From NCBI GenBank assembly GCA_030715195.1, contig JAUYVI010000003.1, forward strand, positions 152,960 through 216,959: a DNA stretch of 64,000 bases, written 5' to 3'. The notes below the pieces were generated by a model that was not told where the DNA came from, made no database searches, and saw nothing but the letters and a program-made list of their open reading frames with translations. Position 1 is the first letter of the stretch. Each line of letters starts with the position of its first letter. Of this stretch, positions 53,201 through 61,343 are shown one piece after another. This stretch comes from Dongia sedimenti. Its GTDB lineage: Bacteria > Pseudomonadota > Alphaproteobacteria > Dongiales > Dongiaceae. Both the position numbers and the translations under genes were made by a program.

Positions 53201-53754
53201 GCACGCCCGCTGAAAATACACTGGACGACATCCGCGCCGCCTTTGCGAAGCGCGGCCATGAAGGCTATGGCGAAGGCGTCAGCCAGCTCGATCACGCGCT
53301 GCAATGCGCCGTGTTCGCCGAGCGGGATGGTGCGTCGGAGCCACTGATCGTGGCGACCCTGCTGCACGATATCGGCCATATGCTGCACGATCTGCCGGAG
53401 AACATCGCGGATAGCGGCATCGACACCCAGCACGAGTCGCTGGGTTCGGCTTGGTTGTCGCAGCACTTCGGCCCGGAGGTCAGCGAGCCGGTGCGTCTGC
53501 ATGTGGCGGCGAAGCGCTATCTCTCGGCCAGCGAGGCCGGCTATTTCGACGTCTTGTCCGATGCCTCGAAACTGTCGCTGAAGCTGCAGGGCGGACCGAT
53601 GAACCCGGAAGAGCAGGCGAAATTCGGAGCCGAGCGCTTCTTCGCAGAGGCCGTCGCGCTGCGCCGCTGGGACGACGAGGGCAAGATCCTCGGCATGAAG
53701 ACGCCGGATTTGGCGCATTTCGAGCCGATGATCGCGCGCAGCCTCCGGCGCTGA
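53197..53754 (+). CDS. tmpB: HD-domain mixed-valent diiron phosphonate oxygenase, TmpB/PhnZ-like
   Basis: A 185-residue HD protein that cuts the carbon-phosphorus bond of an alpha-hydroxyphosphonate with oxygen, releasing phosphate and a carboxylic acid (glycine betaine for TmpB, glycine for PhnZ). Iron ligands seen are His33, His57-Asp58 (LLHDIGH), His79 (TQHES), His102 and Asp159/Asp160. The substrate-lid Tyr24 and Glu26 match the Tyr/Glu pair of PhnZ (YGEGVSQLDHALQ). Its start overlaps the stop of the tmpA-like gene. Substrate follows from the partner and is not fixed by sequence alone. Confidence 0.82.
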   Translation: MSTPAENTLDDIRAAFAKRGHEGYGEGVSQLDHALQCAVFAERDGASEPLIVATLLHDIGHMLHDLPENIADSGIDTQHESLGSAWLSQHFGPEVSEPVRLHVAAKRYLSASEAGYFDVLSDASKLSLKLQGGPMNPEEQAKFGAERFFAEAVALRRWDDEGKILGMKTPDLAHFEPMIARSLRR

Positions 53755-53775
53755 CCGCATATTCCCATATTGGCG

Positions 53776-53800
53776 GGAACCTGACCGCGCGGGATCGGTT
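53776..53800 (+). promoter_or_regulatory. Candidate EcfG/RpoE2-type stress promoter
   Basis: GGAAC at 53776-53780, 16 bases, then GGTT at 53797-53800. The box begins 85 bases before the ATG of the 65-residue membrane protein, the same arrangement as at 173-197 (86 bases). This supports general stress control of the small gene. Confidence 0.5.
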
Positions 53801-53860
53801 TTTCTCTTAACGTGGCGTCATTGCACCGATCGGCGTCACCCTTTTGAGGAGGGCTGCGCT

Positions 53861-54058
53861 ATGGCGACCTATCACGCGGATACCGAGATTCGACCCGACC
53901 ACGAGATCGGCAACACCGAAGGCCACCAGACCATGCCGGTGCAAGAAGCCCGTTCGGCTGAGACCACCGGACATGTGCGCATCATCCTGGCGGTCTCGTT
54001 CGCCCTCGCGGTGATCTGCCTCGGCATCGTGATGCTGAGCTTCGCCGGCGGGATCTGA
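53861..54058 (+). CDS. Small single-helix membrane protein
   Basis: A 65-residue protein with a polar N-terminal half (His, Glu, Thr-rich) and one C-terminal membrane helix (residues about 41-62) ending FAGGI, so it should be tail-anchored with the N-terminus in the cytoplasm. GAGGAGGG lies before the ATG. No family recognised. A GGAAC-type promoter upstream suggests that it is part of the general stress response. It stands apart from the phosphonate genes behind and the membrane protein gene ahead. Confidence 0.7.
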   Translation: MATYHADTEIRPDHEIGNTEGHQTMPVQEARSAETTGHVRIILAVSFALAVICLGIVMLSFAGGI

Positions 54059-54136
54059 TTCCGGCAACCTCAAGCAGTGCATTGATCGCCGTCGCGCATC
54101 CCGTTCGACAGCGATCTTTCTGTATCAGAGGCTGAC

Positions 54137-54766
54137 TTATCGATTCTCCAAGCTGAGATCGATGCGGTCTGGATTGAGAACGTGGCCGCCCGCGACGATC
54201 ACATAAATCGATGACAGTGTGATCATGACGCTCAGGCCGGTCGCAAGATCGCCGGCCGGGCCAGACAGAGGCCCGGCCAATGCCTGCGCGACCGCCATCG
54301 ATCCAAAGAAGCCGGCGAAAATTGCCAGCGCCGCCAAGACACGAACTAACGACACGTACTTCAGTTGTGCGAGTTGCGATCCCCGCGTGAGAACGAAATC
54401 ATGCTCATTGGTCGGAAGTGTCGTGCAGGCTTCCATCGCGACATCGACGCCGCGTTGGCACATGAAGAACGCCACCAGCAGTGGCGCCAGTATGGGCAGG
54501 CTCCAAGCCAAGTGCACTTCGCCGAGGCGGATCACCGCTATCGTTGCATATCCGGCCAGGAAGAGGAGCAGCATCTGTGCGCTTGCATGGCATTTCTCCT
54601 GCATCACGCGATCAAGCGAGGCGGCATCGGGCAGGCGGTGCATGCATTTTGGACGCTTGTTCCAGCGTTCCGTATCGATGAGGTAGATGCTGCCCGCGTC
54701 GTCGCGATAGAGCCGGCTGGCGAGGCCCATCAGCAAGACCGTCCGCCATATCTCGCGCAGCATCAT
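54137..54766 (-). CDS. Hypothetical membrane protein downstream of zur
   Basis: A 209-residue protein with about four membrane helices (residues about 62-78, 85-105, 135-155 and 168-190). The N-terminal part contains RDDAGSIYLIDTERWNKRPKCMHRL. No family is recognised. Its first ATG is two bases after the zur stop, so it is almost certainly co-transcribed with the zinc regulator, and a second ATG follows directly. It is somewhat less GC-rich than its neighbours. Zinc-related function is only positional. Confidence 0.68.
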   Translation of the reverse strand: MMLREIWRTVLLMGLASRLYRDDAGSIYLIDTERWNKRPKCMHRLPDAASLDRVMQEKCHASAQMLLLFLAGYATIAVIRLGEVHLAWSLPILAPLLVAFFMCQRGVDVAMEACTTLPTNEHDFVLTRGSQLAQLKYVSLVRVLAALAIFAGFFGSMAVAQALAGPLSGPAGDLATGLSVMITLSSIYVIVAGGHVLNPDRIDLSLENR

Positions 54767-54768
54767 AG

Positions 54769-55254
54769 CTAAGCCGCCTGCGCACAGGCGGGGCAGGTGC
54801 CCTGGAGCTCCACGGTGAAGCGGTTCACCGTGAAGCCGGCATCGGCGGCGCTCTTCTTCACGGCATTGGCGATGCCGCGATCGTCGATCTCGACGGCCGC
54901 GCCGCAATTCGCGCAGATCAGGAACTGGCTGACATGCCGGTCTTCCGGGTGATCGCAGCCGACGAAGGCGTTCAGGCTCTCGATCCGGTGAATGAGGCCT
55001 TGTTCCATGAGGAAGTCGAGCGCGCGGTACACCGTCGGCGGCGCCGCCGCCTTATCGCCTTCGCGCAGATCGTCCAGGATCGCATAGGCCCCGACCGGCC
55101 GGTGACTGTTCCAGACCAGTTCCAGGACCCGGCGGCGCAGCGGGGTCAATCTGGCCCCACGCTTGGCGCAAACCGTTTCGGCCAGACCCAGCGCATCTGC
55201 AATGCAGCGGGTGTGGTCATGGGGGGCGGTGGGCTGGGTGGCGTGCGCGTCCAA
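54769..55254 (-). CDS. zur: Fur-family zinc uptake regulator
   Basis: A 161-residue Fur-family repressor, Zur branch. The winged helix is at residues about 36-95 (LTPLRRRVLELVW, PPTVYRALDFL). The metal-binding half has HRIESLNAFVGCDHPEDRHVSQFLIC, and the structural zinc Cys pairs are CANC and CPAC. The start is TTG at 55254, the only plausible codon. Unlike usual Zur genes it is not next to znuABC. It heads the two-gene unit with the membrane protein and is divergent from the sulfite reductase operon. Confidence 0.85.
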   Translation of the reverse strand: MDAHATQPTAPHDHTRCIADALGLAETVCAKRGARLTPLRRRVLELVWNSHRPVGAYAILDDLREGDKAAAPPTVYRALDFLMEQGLIHRIESLNAFVGCDHPEDRHVSQFLICANCGAAVEIDDRGIANAVKKSAADAGFTVNRFTVELQGTCPACAQAA

Positions 55255-55365
55255 GAGGCGGTCTTTCAGTCTGAGTTGGGGTCAAACCGTTGCAAACATT
55301 GCGATCATACCTATACGCCAGATGGGGCGCGATGGACTTCCGCGCAATCGGGCCCTAGCTTTATT

Positions 55366-55389
55366 TATTTCACACAGAAGTGTGAAATA
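55366..55389. promoter_or_regulatory. Strong inverted repeat, candidate operator of cys operon
   Basis: Arms TATTTCACAC (55366-55375) and GTGTGAAATA (55380-55389) are perfect 10-base inverses around AGAA. The right half recurs as TGTGAAATA at 55488-55496, just before the first gene of the sulfur operon, and a sigma-70-like TTGACT (55412-55417) with TATCTG at 55436 lies between. The layout fits a repressor that binds on both sides of the promoter. The 250-base gap is AT-rich and has no gene. Confidence 0.6.
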
Positions 55390-55504
55390 CAGGGATTTGT
55401 GGGCAATGATCTTGACTTGAGCAGGGTGGAGTACGTATCTGAGAGAACAGGAAAACTTCTCGCTCCAGCTTATTATCAGTTATTCTGTGTGAAATAGAAC
55501 GGCA

Positions 55505-56326
55505 ATGCAGTCCTTCCCGATTTTCATGCGGCTCTCGGGCCGCCGCGTCCTGGTGGTCGGCAGCGGACAAGCCGCCGCGGCGAAGCAGCGATTGCTCGAG
55601 GCGGCGGGTGCGCGAGTCGATCTCGTCGCGCAGGTTGGTCCGCTCCACGGCTACGCGCTGGTCTTCGGCACGAGCGGTGACGACGCATGCGATCGCACCG
55701 TCTCCGAGGCCGCGCGCGCGGCGGGCATTCCGGTGAACGTCGTCGACCGACCTGAGCTTTCCGATTTCATCATGCCGGCGGTGGTCGATCGCGGCGAAGT
55801 GGTGATCGGCATCTCGACCGGAGGCGGTTCGCCGATCCTGGCGCAGCGGATCCGCGCGCTGATCGAGGACGCCTTGCCGAACGGGATCGATCGCCTGGCC
55901 GCCTTCGCGCGCCGCTTCCGTTCCGCAGTGCAGACGCGGGTCGCCGACAACGCCACGCGCCGCCGCTTCTGGGAGCGCTTCTTCGACGGCGAAGGCGCGG
56001 ATCTGGTCATGGCCGGCGAAGATTATCGCGCCGCCCGCAAGATCATCCGCGATCTCAACGCCGCCGACGCGACGCGGAGCGGTGAAGGCTCGCTGACCGT
56101 GATCGAGCTCGTCTCCAACAACAGCGATGATCTGACGCTCGGCGCATTGCGCGCGCTGCGCAAGGCCGACGTGATCGCTCATGACGCGGACGTCGCTGCC
56201 GAGATCCTGGATTATGCCCGCCGGGATGCGCGCCGCGTTGATCTTGATGCGATGCTGCCGCAGGGCGCGCGGGTCGTCGTGCTGCGTTCCATGTTCACCG
56301 CCAAGCGTGCCGGAGCTGCCCAATGA
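55505..56326 (+). CDS. Siroheme synthase N-terminal domain (Met8/CysG-B-like)
   Basis: A 273-residue protein with the NAD-dependent precorrin-2 dehydrogenase/sirohydrochlorin ferrochelatase domain of CysG: FPIFMRLSGRRVLVVGSGQAA at the start, NVVDRPELSDFIMPA and STGGGSPILAQRIR. It makes siroheme for the sulfite reductase encoded downstream. The C-terminal methyltransferase domain is reduced to a short remnant (residues about 195-265), so the methylase must be elsewhere. Its stop overlaps the DUF2849 gene start. Confidence 0.87.
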   Translation: MQSFPIFMRLSGRRVLVVGSGQAAAAKQRLLEAAGARVDLVAQVGPLHGYALVFGTSGDDACDRTVSEAARAAGIPVNVVDRPELSDFIMPAVVDRGEVVIGISTGGGSPILAQRIRALIEDALPNGIDRLAAFARRFRSAVQTRVADNATRRRFWERFFDGEGADLVMAGEDYRAARKIIRDLNAADATRSGEGSLTVIELVSNNSDDLTLGALRALRKADVIAHDADVAAEILDYARRDARRVDLDAMLPQGARVVVLRSMFTAKRAGAAQ

Positions 56327-56631
56327 CCGTCCAAGTCGTCACCGCCAACCGCCTGCGGGACGGTGTGATCGTTTGGCTGACCGCCGACCTCGGCTGGTCG
56401 GAAGAGTTCACCGAGAGCAGGCCGCTGCGCGACGAGGCGGAAGCCAAGGCCGCGCTCGAAGCCGCCGGCGTCGCTGTGAAGGCACGCCTGGTGGTCGGCC
56501 CCTATCTCGCCGAGGTCGATGAGACGCCGGAGGGGCTGAAGCCCAACAGTGCCCGCGAGCGCATCCGCGCCAGCCGCTTGCCCACCATCACCCCGGACCA
56601 GGGTTCCTGGACGGGCCGGATCGAAGGTTGA
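56323..56631 (+). CDS. DUF2849 domain protein
   Basis: A 102-residue protein of the DUF2849 family, always found in alphaproteobacterial sulfite reductase operons. It begins VTANRLRDGVIVWLT, matching the family start, and has PYLAEV in its middle. Function unknown. The ATG overlaps the siroheme synthase stop (ATGA), and cysI follows after eight bases. Confidence 0.85.
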   Translation: MTVQVVTANRLRDGVIVWLTADLGWSEEFTESRPLRDEAEAKAALEAAGVAVKARLVVGPYLAEVDETPEGLKPNSARERIRASRLPTITPDQGSWTGRIEG

Positions 56632-56639
56632 GTTGATCG

Positions 56640-58322
56640 ATGTACCGTTACGACGAATTTGACGCCACCTTCGTTGCCGAGCGCGTGAAGCAGTTCCGCG
56701 GTCAGGTCGAGCGTCGCCTGGCCGGCGAGCTGGGCGAGGACGAGTTCCGGCCGCTGCGCCTGCAGAACGGCCTCTACCTTCAGCTCCACGCCTACATGCT
56801 GCGGATCGCGGTGCCCTATGGCGTGCTGTCCTCCAAGCAGCTCCGCAAGCTGGCCTTCATCGCACGGCGCTATGACAAGGGCTTCGGCCATTTCACCACG
56901 CGCCAGAACATCCAGTTCAACTGGCCGGAGCTGGTCGACGTGCCGGACATTCTCGACCATCTGGCGTCGGTCGAGATGCACGCCATCCAGACCAGCGGCA
57001 ATTGCATCCGCAACGTGACCGCCGATCATTTCGCCGGCGTCGCGCCGGACGAGATCGAGGACCCGCGGGTCTGGGCCGAGATCATCCGCCAGTGGTCGAC
57101 CCTGCATCCGGAGTTCGCCTTCCTGCCGCGCAAATTCAAGATCGCGGTGACCGGCGCCAGCCACGACCGTGCCGCTGTCAAGTTCCACGACATCGGCCTG
57201 AAGATGGTGAAGAACGAGGCCGGCGAGATCGGCTTCGAGGTCATCGTCGGCGGCGGCATGGGCCGCACGCCCGCGATCGGCCCGACCATCCGCGGCTTCC
57301 TGCCGAAACAGCACCTGCTCAGCTATCTGGAAGCGGTGCTGCGGGTCTACAATCTGCTCGGCCGTCGCGACAATCTCTACAAGGCGCGCATCAAGATCCT
57401 GGTCGCCGCGACCGGCACCCAGGAGTTCGCACGCCTGGTCGAGGAGGAATGGGCGCGGATCAAGGACGGCGCCCTGACGCTCCCGGCCGAGGAAGTCGCC
57501 CGCATTGAGCGCTACTTCCAGCCGCCGGCCTACGAGAAGCTGCCCGCGATTTCGACCGAGCTCGAAACGGCCAAGCGCGGCGATGCCACTTTCGCGCGGT
57601 GGCTGAAGGCCAACACCCACGCGCACAAGGTCGACGGCTACAGCATCGTCACCATCTCGCTGAAACCCGAAGGCGGCGCGCCGGGCGATGCTTCGGCCGA
57701 TCAGATGGACCTGATCGCCGATCTCGCCGACGAATACAGCTTCAAGGAACTGCGGGTCACGCATCACCAGAACCTGGTGCTGCCGAACGTGCGCAAGCAG
57801 GACCTCTATGCCCTGTGGCAGCGTCTCGCGGCGGTGCGGCTGGCCAATCCGAACGTGGGTTTCCTGACCGACATCATCGCCTGCCCGGGCCTCGACTATT
57901 GCAACCTCGCCAATGCGCGGTCGATCCCGATCGCCCAGCGGCTGTCGCGGCGCTTCAACGACTTCCAGCGGCTGGAGGAGATCGGCGAGCTGCGCCTCAA
58001 CATCTCCGGCTGTATCAACGCCTGCGGGCATCACCACGCGGGCAATATCGGCATCCTCGGCGTCGATAAGCAGGGCGAGGAGTTCTACCAGATCACCCTC
58101 GGCGGATCGTCGAAGGACGATTCCTCGATCGGCAAGATCATCGGACCCGCCTTCGCCATCGACCAGGTGGCGGATGCCGTCGAGAACATCGTGAACGTCT
58201 ATTTGGAGAAGCGGACGGGCCAGGACGAAAGGTTTCTCGAAACCTTCCGTCGCGTCGGCATCGATCCGTTCAAGGAGAAGGTCTATGGCAATTCTCAAGC
58301 ACGGCGCCCTGCAGCCGAATGA
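56640..58322 (+). CDS. cysI: Assimilatory sulfite (or nitrite) reductase hemoprotein
   Basis: A 560-residue siroheme/4Fe-4S reductase that makes sulfide from sulfite (six electrons). The cluster ligands are Cys415 and Cys421 (CPGLDYC) and Cys458 and Cys462 (CINAC), the standard CX5C and CX3C pairs. FGHFTTRQNIQFNW is the siroheme-phosphate binding segment near the N-terminus. A nitrite reductase of the same family cannot be fully excluded, but the cys context (siroheme, DUF2849, DUF934) favours sulfite. Start ATG 56640. The next gene overlaps by 38 bases. Confidence 0.92.
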   Translation: MYRYDEFDATFVAERVKQFRGQVERRLAGELGEDEFRPLRLQNGLYLQLHAYMLRIAVPYGVLSSKQLRKLAFIARRYDKGFGHFTTRQNIQFNWPELVDVPDILDHLASVEMHAIQTSGNCIRNVTADHFAGVAPDEIEDPRVWAEIIRQWSTLHPEFAFLPRKFKIAVTGASHDRAAVKFHDIGLKMVKNEAGEIGFEVIVGGGMGRTPAIGPTIRGFLPKQHLLSYLEAVLRVYNLLGRRDNLYKARIKILVAATGTQEFARLVEEEWARIKDGALTLPAEEVARIERYFQPPAYEKLPAISTELETAKRGDATFARWLKANTHAHKVDGYSIVTISLKPEGGAPGDASADQMDLIADLADEYSFKELRVTHHQNLVLPNVRKQDLYALWQRLAAVRLANPNVGFLTDIIACPGLDYCNLANARSIPIAQRLSRRFNDFQRLEEIGELRLNISGCINACGHHHAGNIGILGVDKQGEEFYQITLGGSSKDDSSIGKIIGPAFAIDQVADAVENIVNVYLEKRTGQDERFLETFRRVGIDPFKEKVYGNSQARRPAAE

Positions 58323-58839
58323 TTGGCTGACCGTCGCGGACGACGCGGCTCTGCCGGAAGGCAAGCCCGCGGTGGTCTCGCTCGACCGTTGGCTGAAGGA
58401 GCGCGACACGCTGATCGGGCGCAACACCCCGATCGGCGTCAAGCTGAAGAGCGACCAGTCGCCGGTCGCGCTCAAGGAGGATCTCGAGCGCCTCGCCTTG
58501 ATCGTGCTCGAGTTCCCGAAATTCACCGACGGGCGCGGCTATTCCCATGCCCGCACCCTGCGCCAGCGGCTCGGCTACAAGGGCGAGCTGCGCGCTTCGG
58601 GTCAGGTGCTGCGCGACCAGTACCTGTTCATGGATCGCTGCGGGATCGATTCCATCGAGATCGCCGACGAAGCCAAAGTCGACGGCTATCTGGAGTCGCT
58701 AGGAGAATTTTCCATCTGGTATCAGCCGGCCGCCGACCGGCGGCCGACGGTGCGTGCGCTTCGCGCGGCCAAGCGCACGGAACCAAGCGGCGGCAGCGCC
58801 GTTGTTCGTGAGAGTGTGGCCGCAAGCTGGGCCTACTGA
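58285..58839 (+). CDS. DUF934 family protein of sulfite reductase operon
   Basis: A 184-residue DUF934 protein, possibly an electron-transfer or structural partner of sulfite reductase. Recognisable segments are LVSLDRWLKE-like SLDRWLKERDTLIG and FTDGRGYSHARTLRQRLGYKGELRASGQVLRDQYLFMDRCGID, the family core. AAGGAG lies before the ATG, within cysI. It ends the operon; cysH, often found next, is absent. A strong hairpin terminator follows. Confidence 0.87.
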   Translation: MAILKHGALQPNDWLTVADDAALPEGKPAVVSLDRWLKERDTLIGRNTPIGVKLKSDQSPVALKEDLERLALIVLEFPKFTDGRGYSHARTLRQRLGYKGELRASGQVLRDQYLFMDRCGIDSIEIADEAKVDGYLESLGEFSIWYQPAADRRPTVRALRAAKRTEPSGGSAVVRESVAASWAY

Positions 58840-58866
58840 GTCTTCTCGAGCGTTCCCTCTAGACTG

Positions 58867-58897
58867 GCGGCGGCCCCCGGGCCGCCGCTCTTGTTTT
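58867..58897 (+). terminator. Intrinsic terminator of sulfur operon
   Basis: GCGGCGGCC (58867-58875) and GGCCGCCGC (58880-58888) form a very stable stem of nine pairs, followed by a T-rich TCTTGTTTT. It lies 28 bases after the DUF934 stop, at the convergent end of the photolyase gene. Confidence 0.75.
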
Positions 58898-60288
58898 CAA
58901 CGGATCTTTTCATAGGCCGCGAGGGCCCGCTGCCGCGCCTCGTCATGCGCGAGGATCGGCTGCGGATAATTCTTCCCCAGCACGATGCCGGCGGCGTCCA
59001 GATCAAGCGGTGCCGCTTCCCAAGGCGCATGGATCGCCTTCGTATCCAGCATCGCCAGCTCCGGCACCCAGCGGCGGATATAGGCGCCCTCGGGGTCGAA
59101 CTTCCGGCTCTGGGTGACCGGATTGAAGATGCGGAAATAGGGCGCTGCGTCGGCGCCGCTGCCGGCGACCCACTGCCAGTTGCCGGCATTCTGCGCCCGA
59201 TCGGCATCGACCAGCGTGTCCCAGAACCAGGCCTCGCCGCGACGCCAGTCGATCAGCTGGTCCTTGACCAGGAACGAGGCCGCGATCATGCGCACTCGGT
59301 TGTGCATCCAGCCGGTCGCCCAGAGCTGCCGCATGCCGGCATCGACGATCGGATAGCCGGTGAGGCCGCGCTGCCAGGCCTGCAGGCCCTTGCCATGCGG
59401 CAGGAAGGGGAAGCCGCGGAATTTCGCCGCCCAGGCTTCCTTGGGCAGTTTCGGAAAATGGTAGAGCAGATGGCTGTTGAAGTCGCGCCAGCCCAGCTGC
59501 CGCAGGAAGGGCAGGGCCGCTTCGCCGTGACGCTCGCCGAGCCGGCGCCAGATGTCATGCACGCTGATTTCGCCCCAGGCGAGATGGGGGCTGAGCCGTG
59601 AGGTGCCCTCCCAATCCGGCCGGTCCCGGGTCTCGCTGTATTGCGGGACAATGTCGAGGAGATGCGTGAGGCGCGCCGCGGCGCCGGCCTCGCCCGGCTT
59701 CCATTCAGCGGCGAAGCCGGTGCTCCAGGACGCCGTCACCTGCCATTTCTCGATCGCCTCGCTCTCCGGCCACGCGTCCGGTGCCCGCAGCTTGCGTGGC
59801 GTCGGCAGCGCGGCGGGGGGCCGATAGCTCTCGGCGAGACGCCGCCAGAACGGCGTGAACACCTTGAACGATCCGCCGGTGCCGGTCTTGAGCCGCCAGG
59901 GCTCGTGCAACCGGTTGGCCGGGTGATCGACGGCGATCGCACCATGCTTCGGCATGGACGACAGCAGGGCGATGTCGGTCTTGGTCGCTTCCGGCTCGAG
60001 CGTGCGGTTGAAATGCACCTCGACGGCACTGGTTTCCGCGGCCAGTCCCGTCAGGATCGAAAGCGGTTCGCCGGTTCGCAGCACGACATCGCTGCCGAGC
60101 TTGCGCAGGCTGGTCCGCAGCGCCCTCAGGCTGCGTCCGCGCCACCAGGCGGACGCACCGCCGATATCATCCGGCGCCGGACGAATCACGACCGGGATGA
60201 CCGGACGGCCGGTCTTGGCCGCCGCCGCGAGGGCGGGGTTGTCGCCGACACGAAGGTCGCGGCGCAGCCACAGCAGGACCGGTTCCAT
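58897..60288 (-). CDS. phr: Deoxyribodipyrimidine photolyase
   Basis: A 463-residue cryptochrome/photolyase family enzyme that repairs UV-made pyrimidine dimers with light, using FAD and an antenna pigment. The start LLWLRRDLRVGDNPAL is typical. The FAD domain motifs are TGYPIVDAGMRQLWATGWMHNRVRM, WGWVAGSGADAAPYFR-like WQWVAGSGADAAPYFRIFNP and FDPEGAYIRRWVPEL. ATG 60288 has AGG six bases upstream; the frame extends further but without a site. It is divergent from the nucleosidase gene. Confidence 0.94.
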   Translation of the reverse strand: MEPVLLWLRRDLRVGDNPALAAAAKTGRPVIPVVIRPAPDDIGGASAWWRGRSLRALRTSLRKLGSDVVLRTGEPLSILTGLAAETSAVEVHFNRTLEPEATKTDIALLSSMPKHGAIAVDHPANRLHEPWRLKTGTGGSFKVFTPFWRRLAESYRPPAALPTPRKLRAPDAWPESEAIEKWQVTASWSTGFAAEWKPGEAGAAARLTHLLDIVPQYSETRDRPDWEGTSRLSPHLAWGEISVHDIWRRLGERHGEAALPFLRQLGWRDFNSHLLYHFPKLPKEAWAAKFRGFPFLPHGKGLQAWQRGLTGYPIVDAGMRQLWATGWMHNRVRMIAASFLVKDQLIDWRRGEAWFWDTLVDADRAQNAGNWQWVAGSGADAAPYFRIFNPVTQSRKFDPEGAYIRRWVPELAMLDTKAIHAPWEAAPLDLDAAGIVLGKNYPQPILAHDEARQRALAAYEKIR

Positions 60289-60351
60289 GTTACGCCTGTC
60301 GTCTTCATCATATGGACAGAGTCGGGCTCCGTCTTTAGGGTCGAGCCTATC

Positions 60352-61125
60352 ATGCTGAAAGAACGAATCCCCCTCGGCATCATCTGCGCCATGCCGGAAG
60401 AAATCGCGGCGCTGCTCGGCGATATGACCGGGATCGAACGGCGCGAGCTGGCCGGACGCGAGGTCCTGACCGGCCAGCTGTTCGGCCGGCCGGTCGCCAT
60501 GATCGAAAGCGGCATCGGCAAGGTCGCCGCGGCCATGACCGCGACCCTGCTGCTCGACGGCCTGCGGTGCCGCGCCATCGTCATGTCCGGCGTCGCCGGC
60601 GGAATCGATCCCGCGCTGGCGATCGGCGACCTGGTGGTGGCGCAGCGCCTGATCCAGCACGATTACGGCCGGCTGCAGGCGGGCGGCTTCACGCCGTTCC
60701 GGCCGGCGGTGCCGCCGTTCGGTCCGGGCCGCAACGATTATGCCTTCGAGCTACCGGATGGCATGTTGACGCGCATCCACGCGGCGCTGGACGGTTTCAC
60801 ATTGCCGAGTTTGCCGACCGATCTGGTGGGTGTTGACGCACGGGCGCCGGTGATCAAGGTCGGCACCATCGTCAGCGGCGATCAGTTCATCAATGACGAG
60901 GACGTGCGCGGCCGTCTGCAGCGCGAGTTCGGCGCGCATGCTTGCGAGATGGAGGGGGCCGCCGTCGCGCAGGTGGCCGAGGCCTTCGGCGTGCCGGCGA
61001 TCGTGATCCGCTCCTTGAGCGACCTCGCCGGGTCGGACAGCCATCTCGATTTCGGCAAGTTCGTCACCGCCGTGGCGCCGACCGCAGCCAAAGTCGTCGA
61101 ACGCCTGGTGCCGGTTCTGGACTGA
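60352..61125 (+). CDS. mtn: 5-Methylthioadenosine/S-adenosylhomocysteine nucleosidase family
   Basis: A 257-residue PNP-superfamily nucleosidase. The start LGIICAMPEEIAALL and the GIGKVAAAMTATLLLDGL segment fit MTAN; the purine site Glu is in CEMEGAAVAQVAE and the catalytic Asp in SLSDLAGSDS. It would recycle MTA and SAH, including products of radical SAM reactions. ATG 60352 follows a short leader; the frame extends 237 codons upstream antisense to phr and is not used. The next small gene overlaps (TGATG). Confidence 0.88.
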   Translation: MLKERIPLGIICAMPEEIAALLGDMTGIERRELAGREVLTGQLFGRPVAMIESGIGKVAAAMTATLLLDGLRCRAIVMSGVAGGIDPALAIGDLVVAQRLIQHDYGRLQAGGFTPFRPAVPPFGPGRNDYAFELPDGMLTRIHAALDGFTLPSLPTDLVGVDARAPVIKVGTIVSGDQFINDEDVRGRLQREFGAHACEMEGAAVAQVAEAFGVPAIVIRSLSDLAGSDSHLDFGKFVTAVAPTAAKVVERLVPVLD

Positions 61126-61343
61126 TGGAGGCGCCGGGATTGGAGCTGACGCTGGCCGTGTTGGTCATCGGGCTGGCGCTCGGCGGGTTGGCGAACTGGC
61201 AGCTGCGCCGGCCGCTCGATCTGCGCTGGCCGGTCGTGCCTTGGCTCGCCGTGCAATTCGTCGCGCTGGCCGTTCTGCTGATCTTCGGCGCGCATCTGAT
61301 CAGCCTGCTCACCGGCCATCCGTTCGGGCGGAACGTGAATTAG
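61125..61343 (+). CDS. Small two-helix membrane protein
   Basis: A 72-residue protein with two membrane helices (residues about 8-26 and 43-64). It starts in the nucleosidase stop codon (TGATG at 61123-61127), so it is translated from that message. The last codons overlap the convergent HIT gene by four bases. No family recognised; the linker LRRPLDLRWPVV is basic and Pro-rich. Confidence 0.65.
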   Translation: MEAPGLELTLAVLVIGLALGGLANWQLRRPLDLRWPVVPWLAVQFVALAVLLIFGAHLISLLTGHPFGRNVN

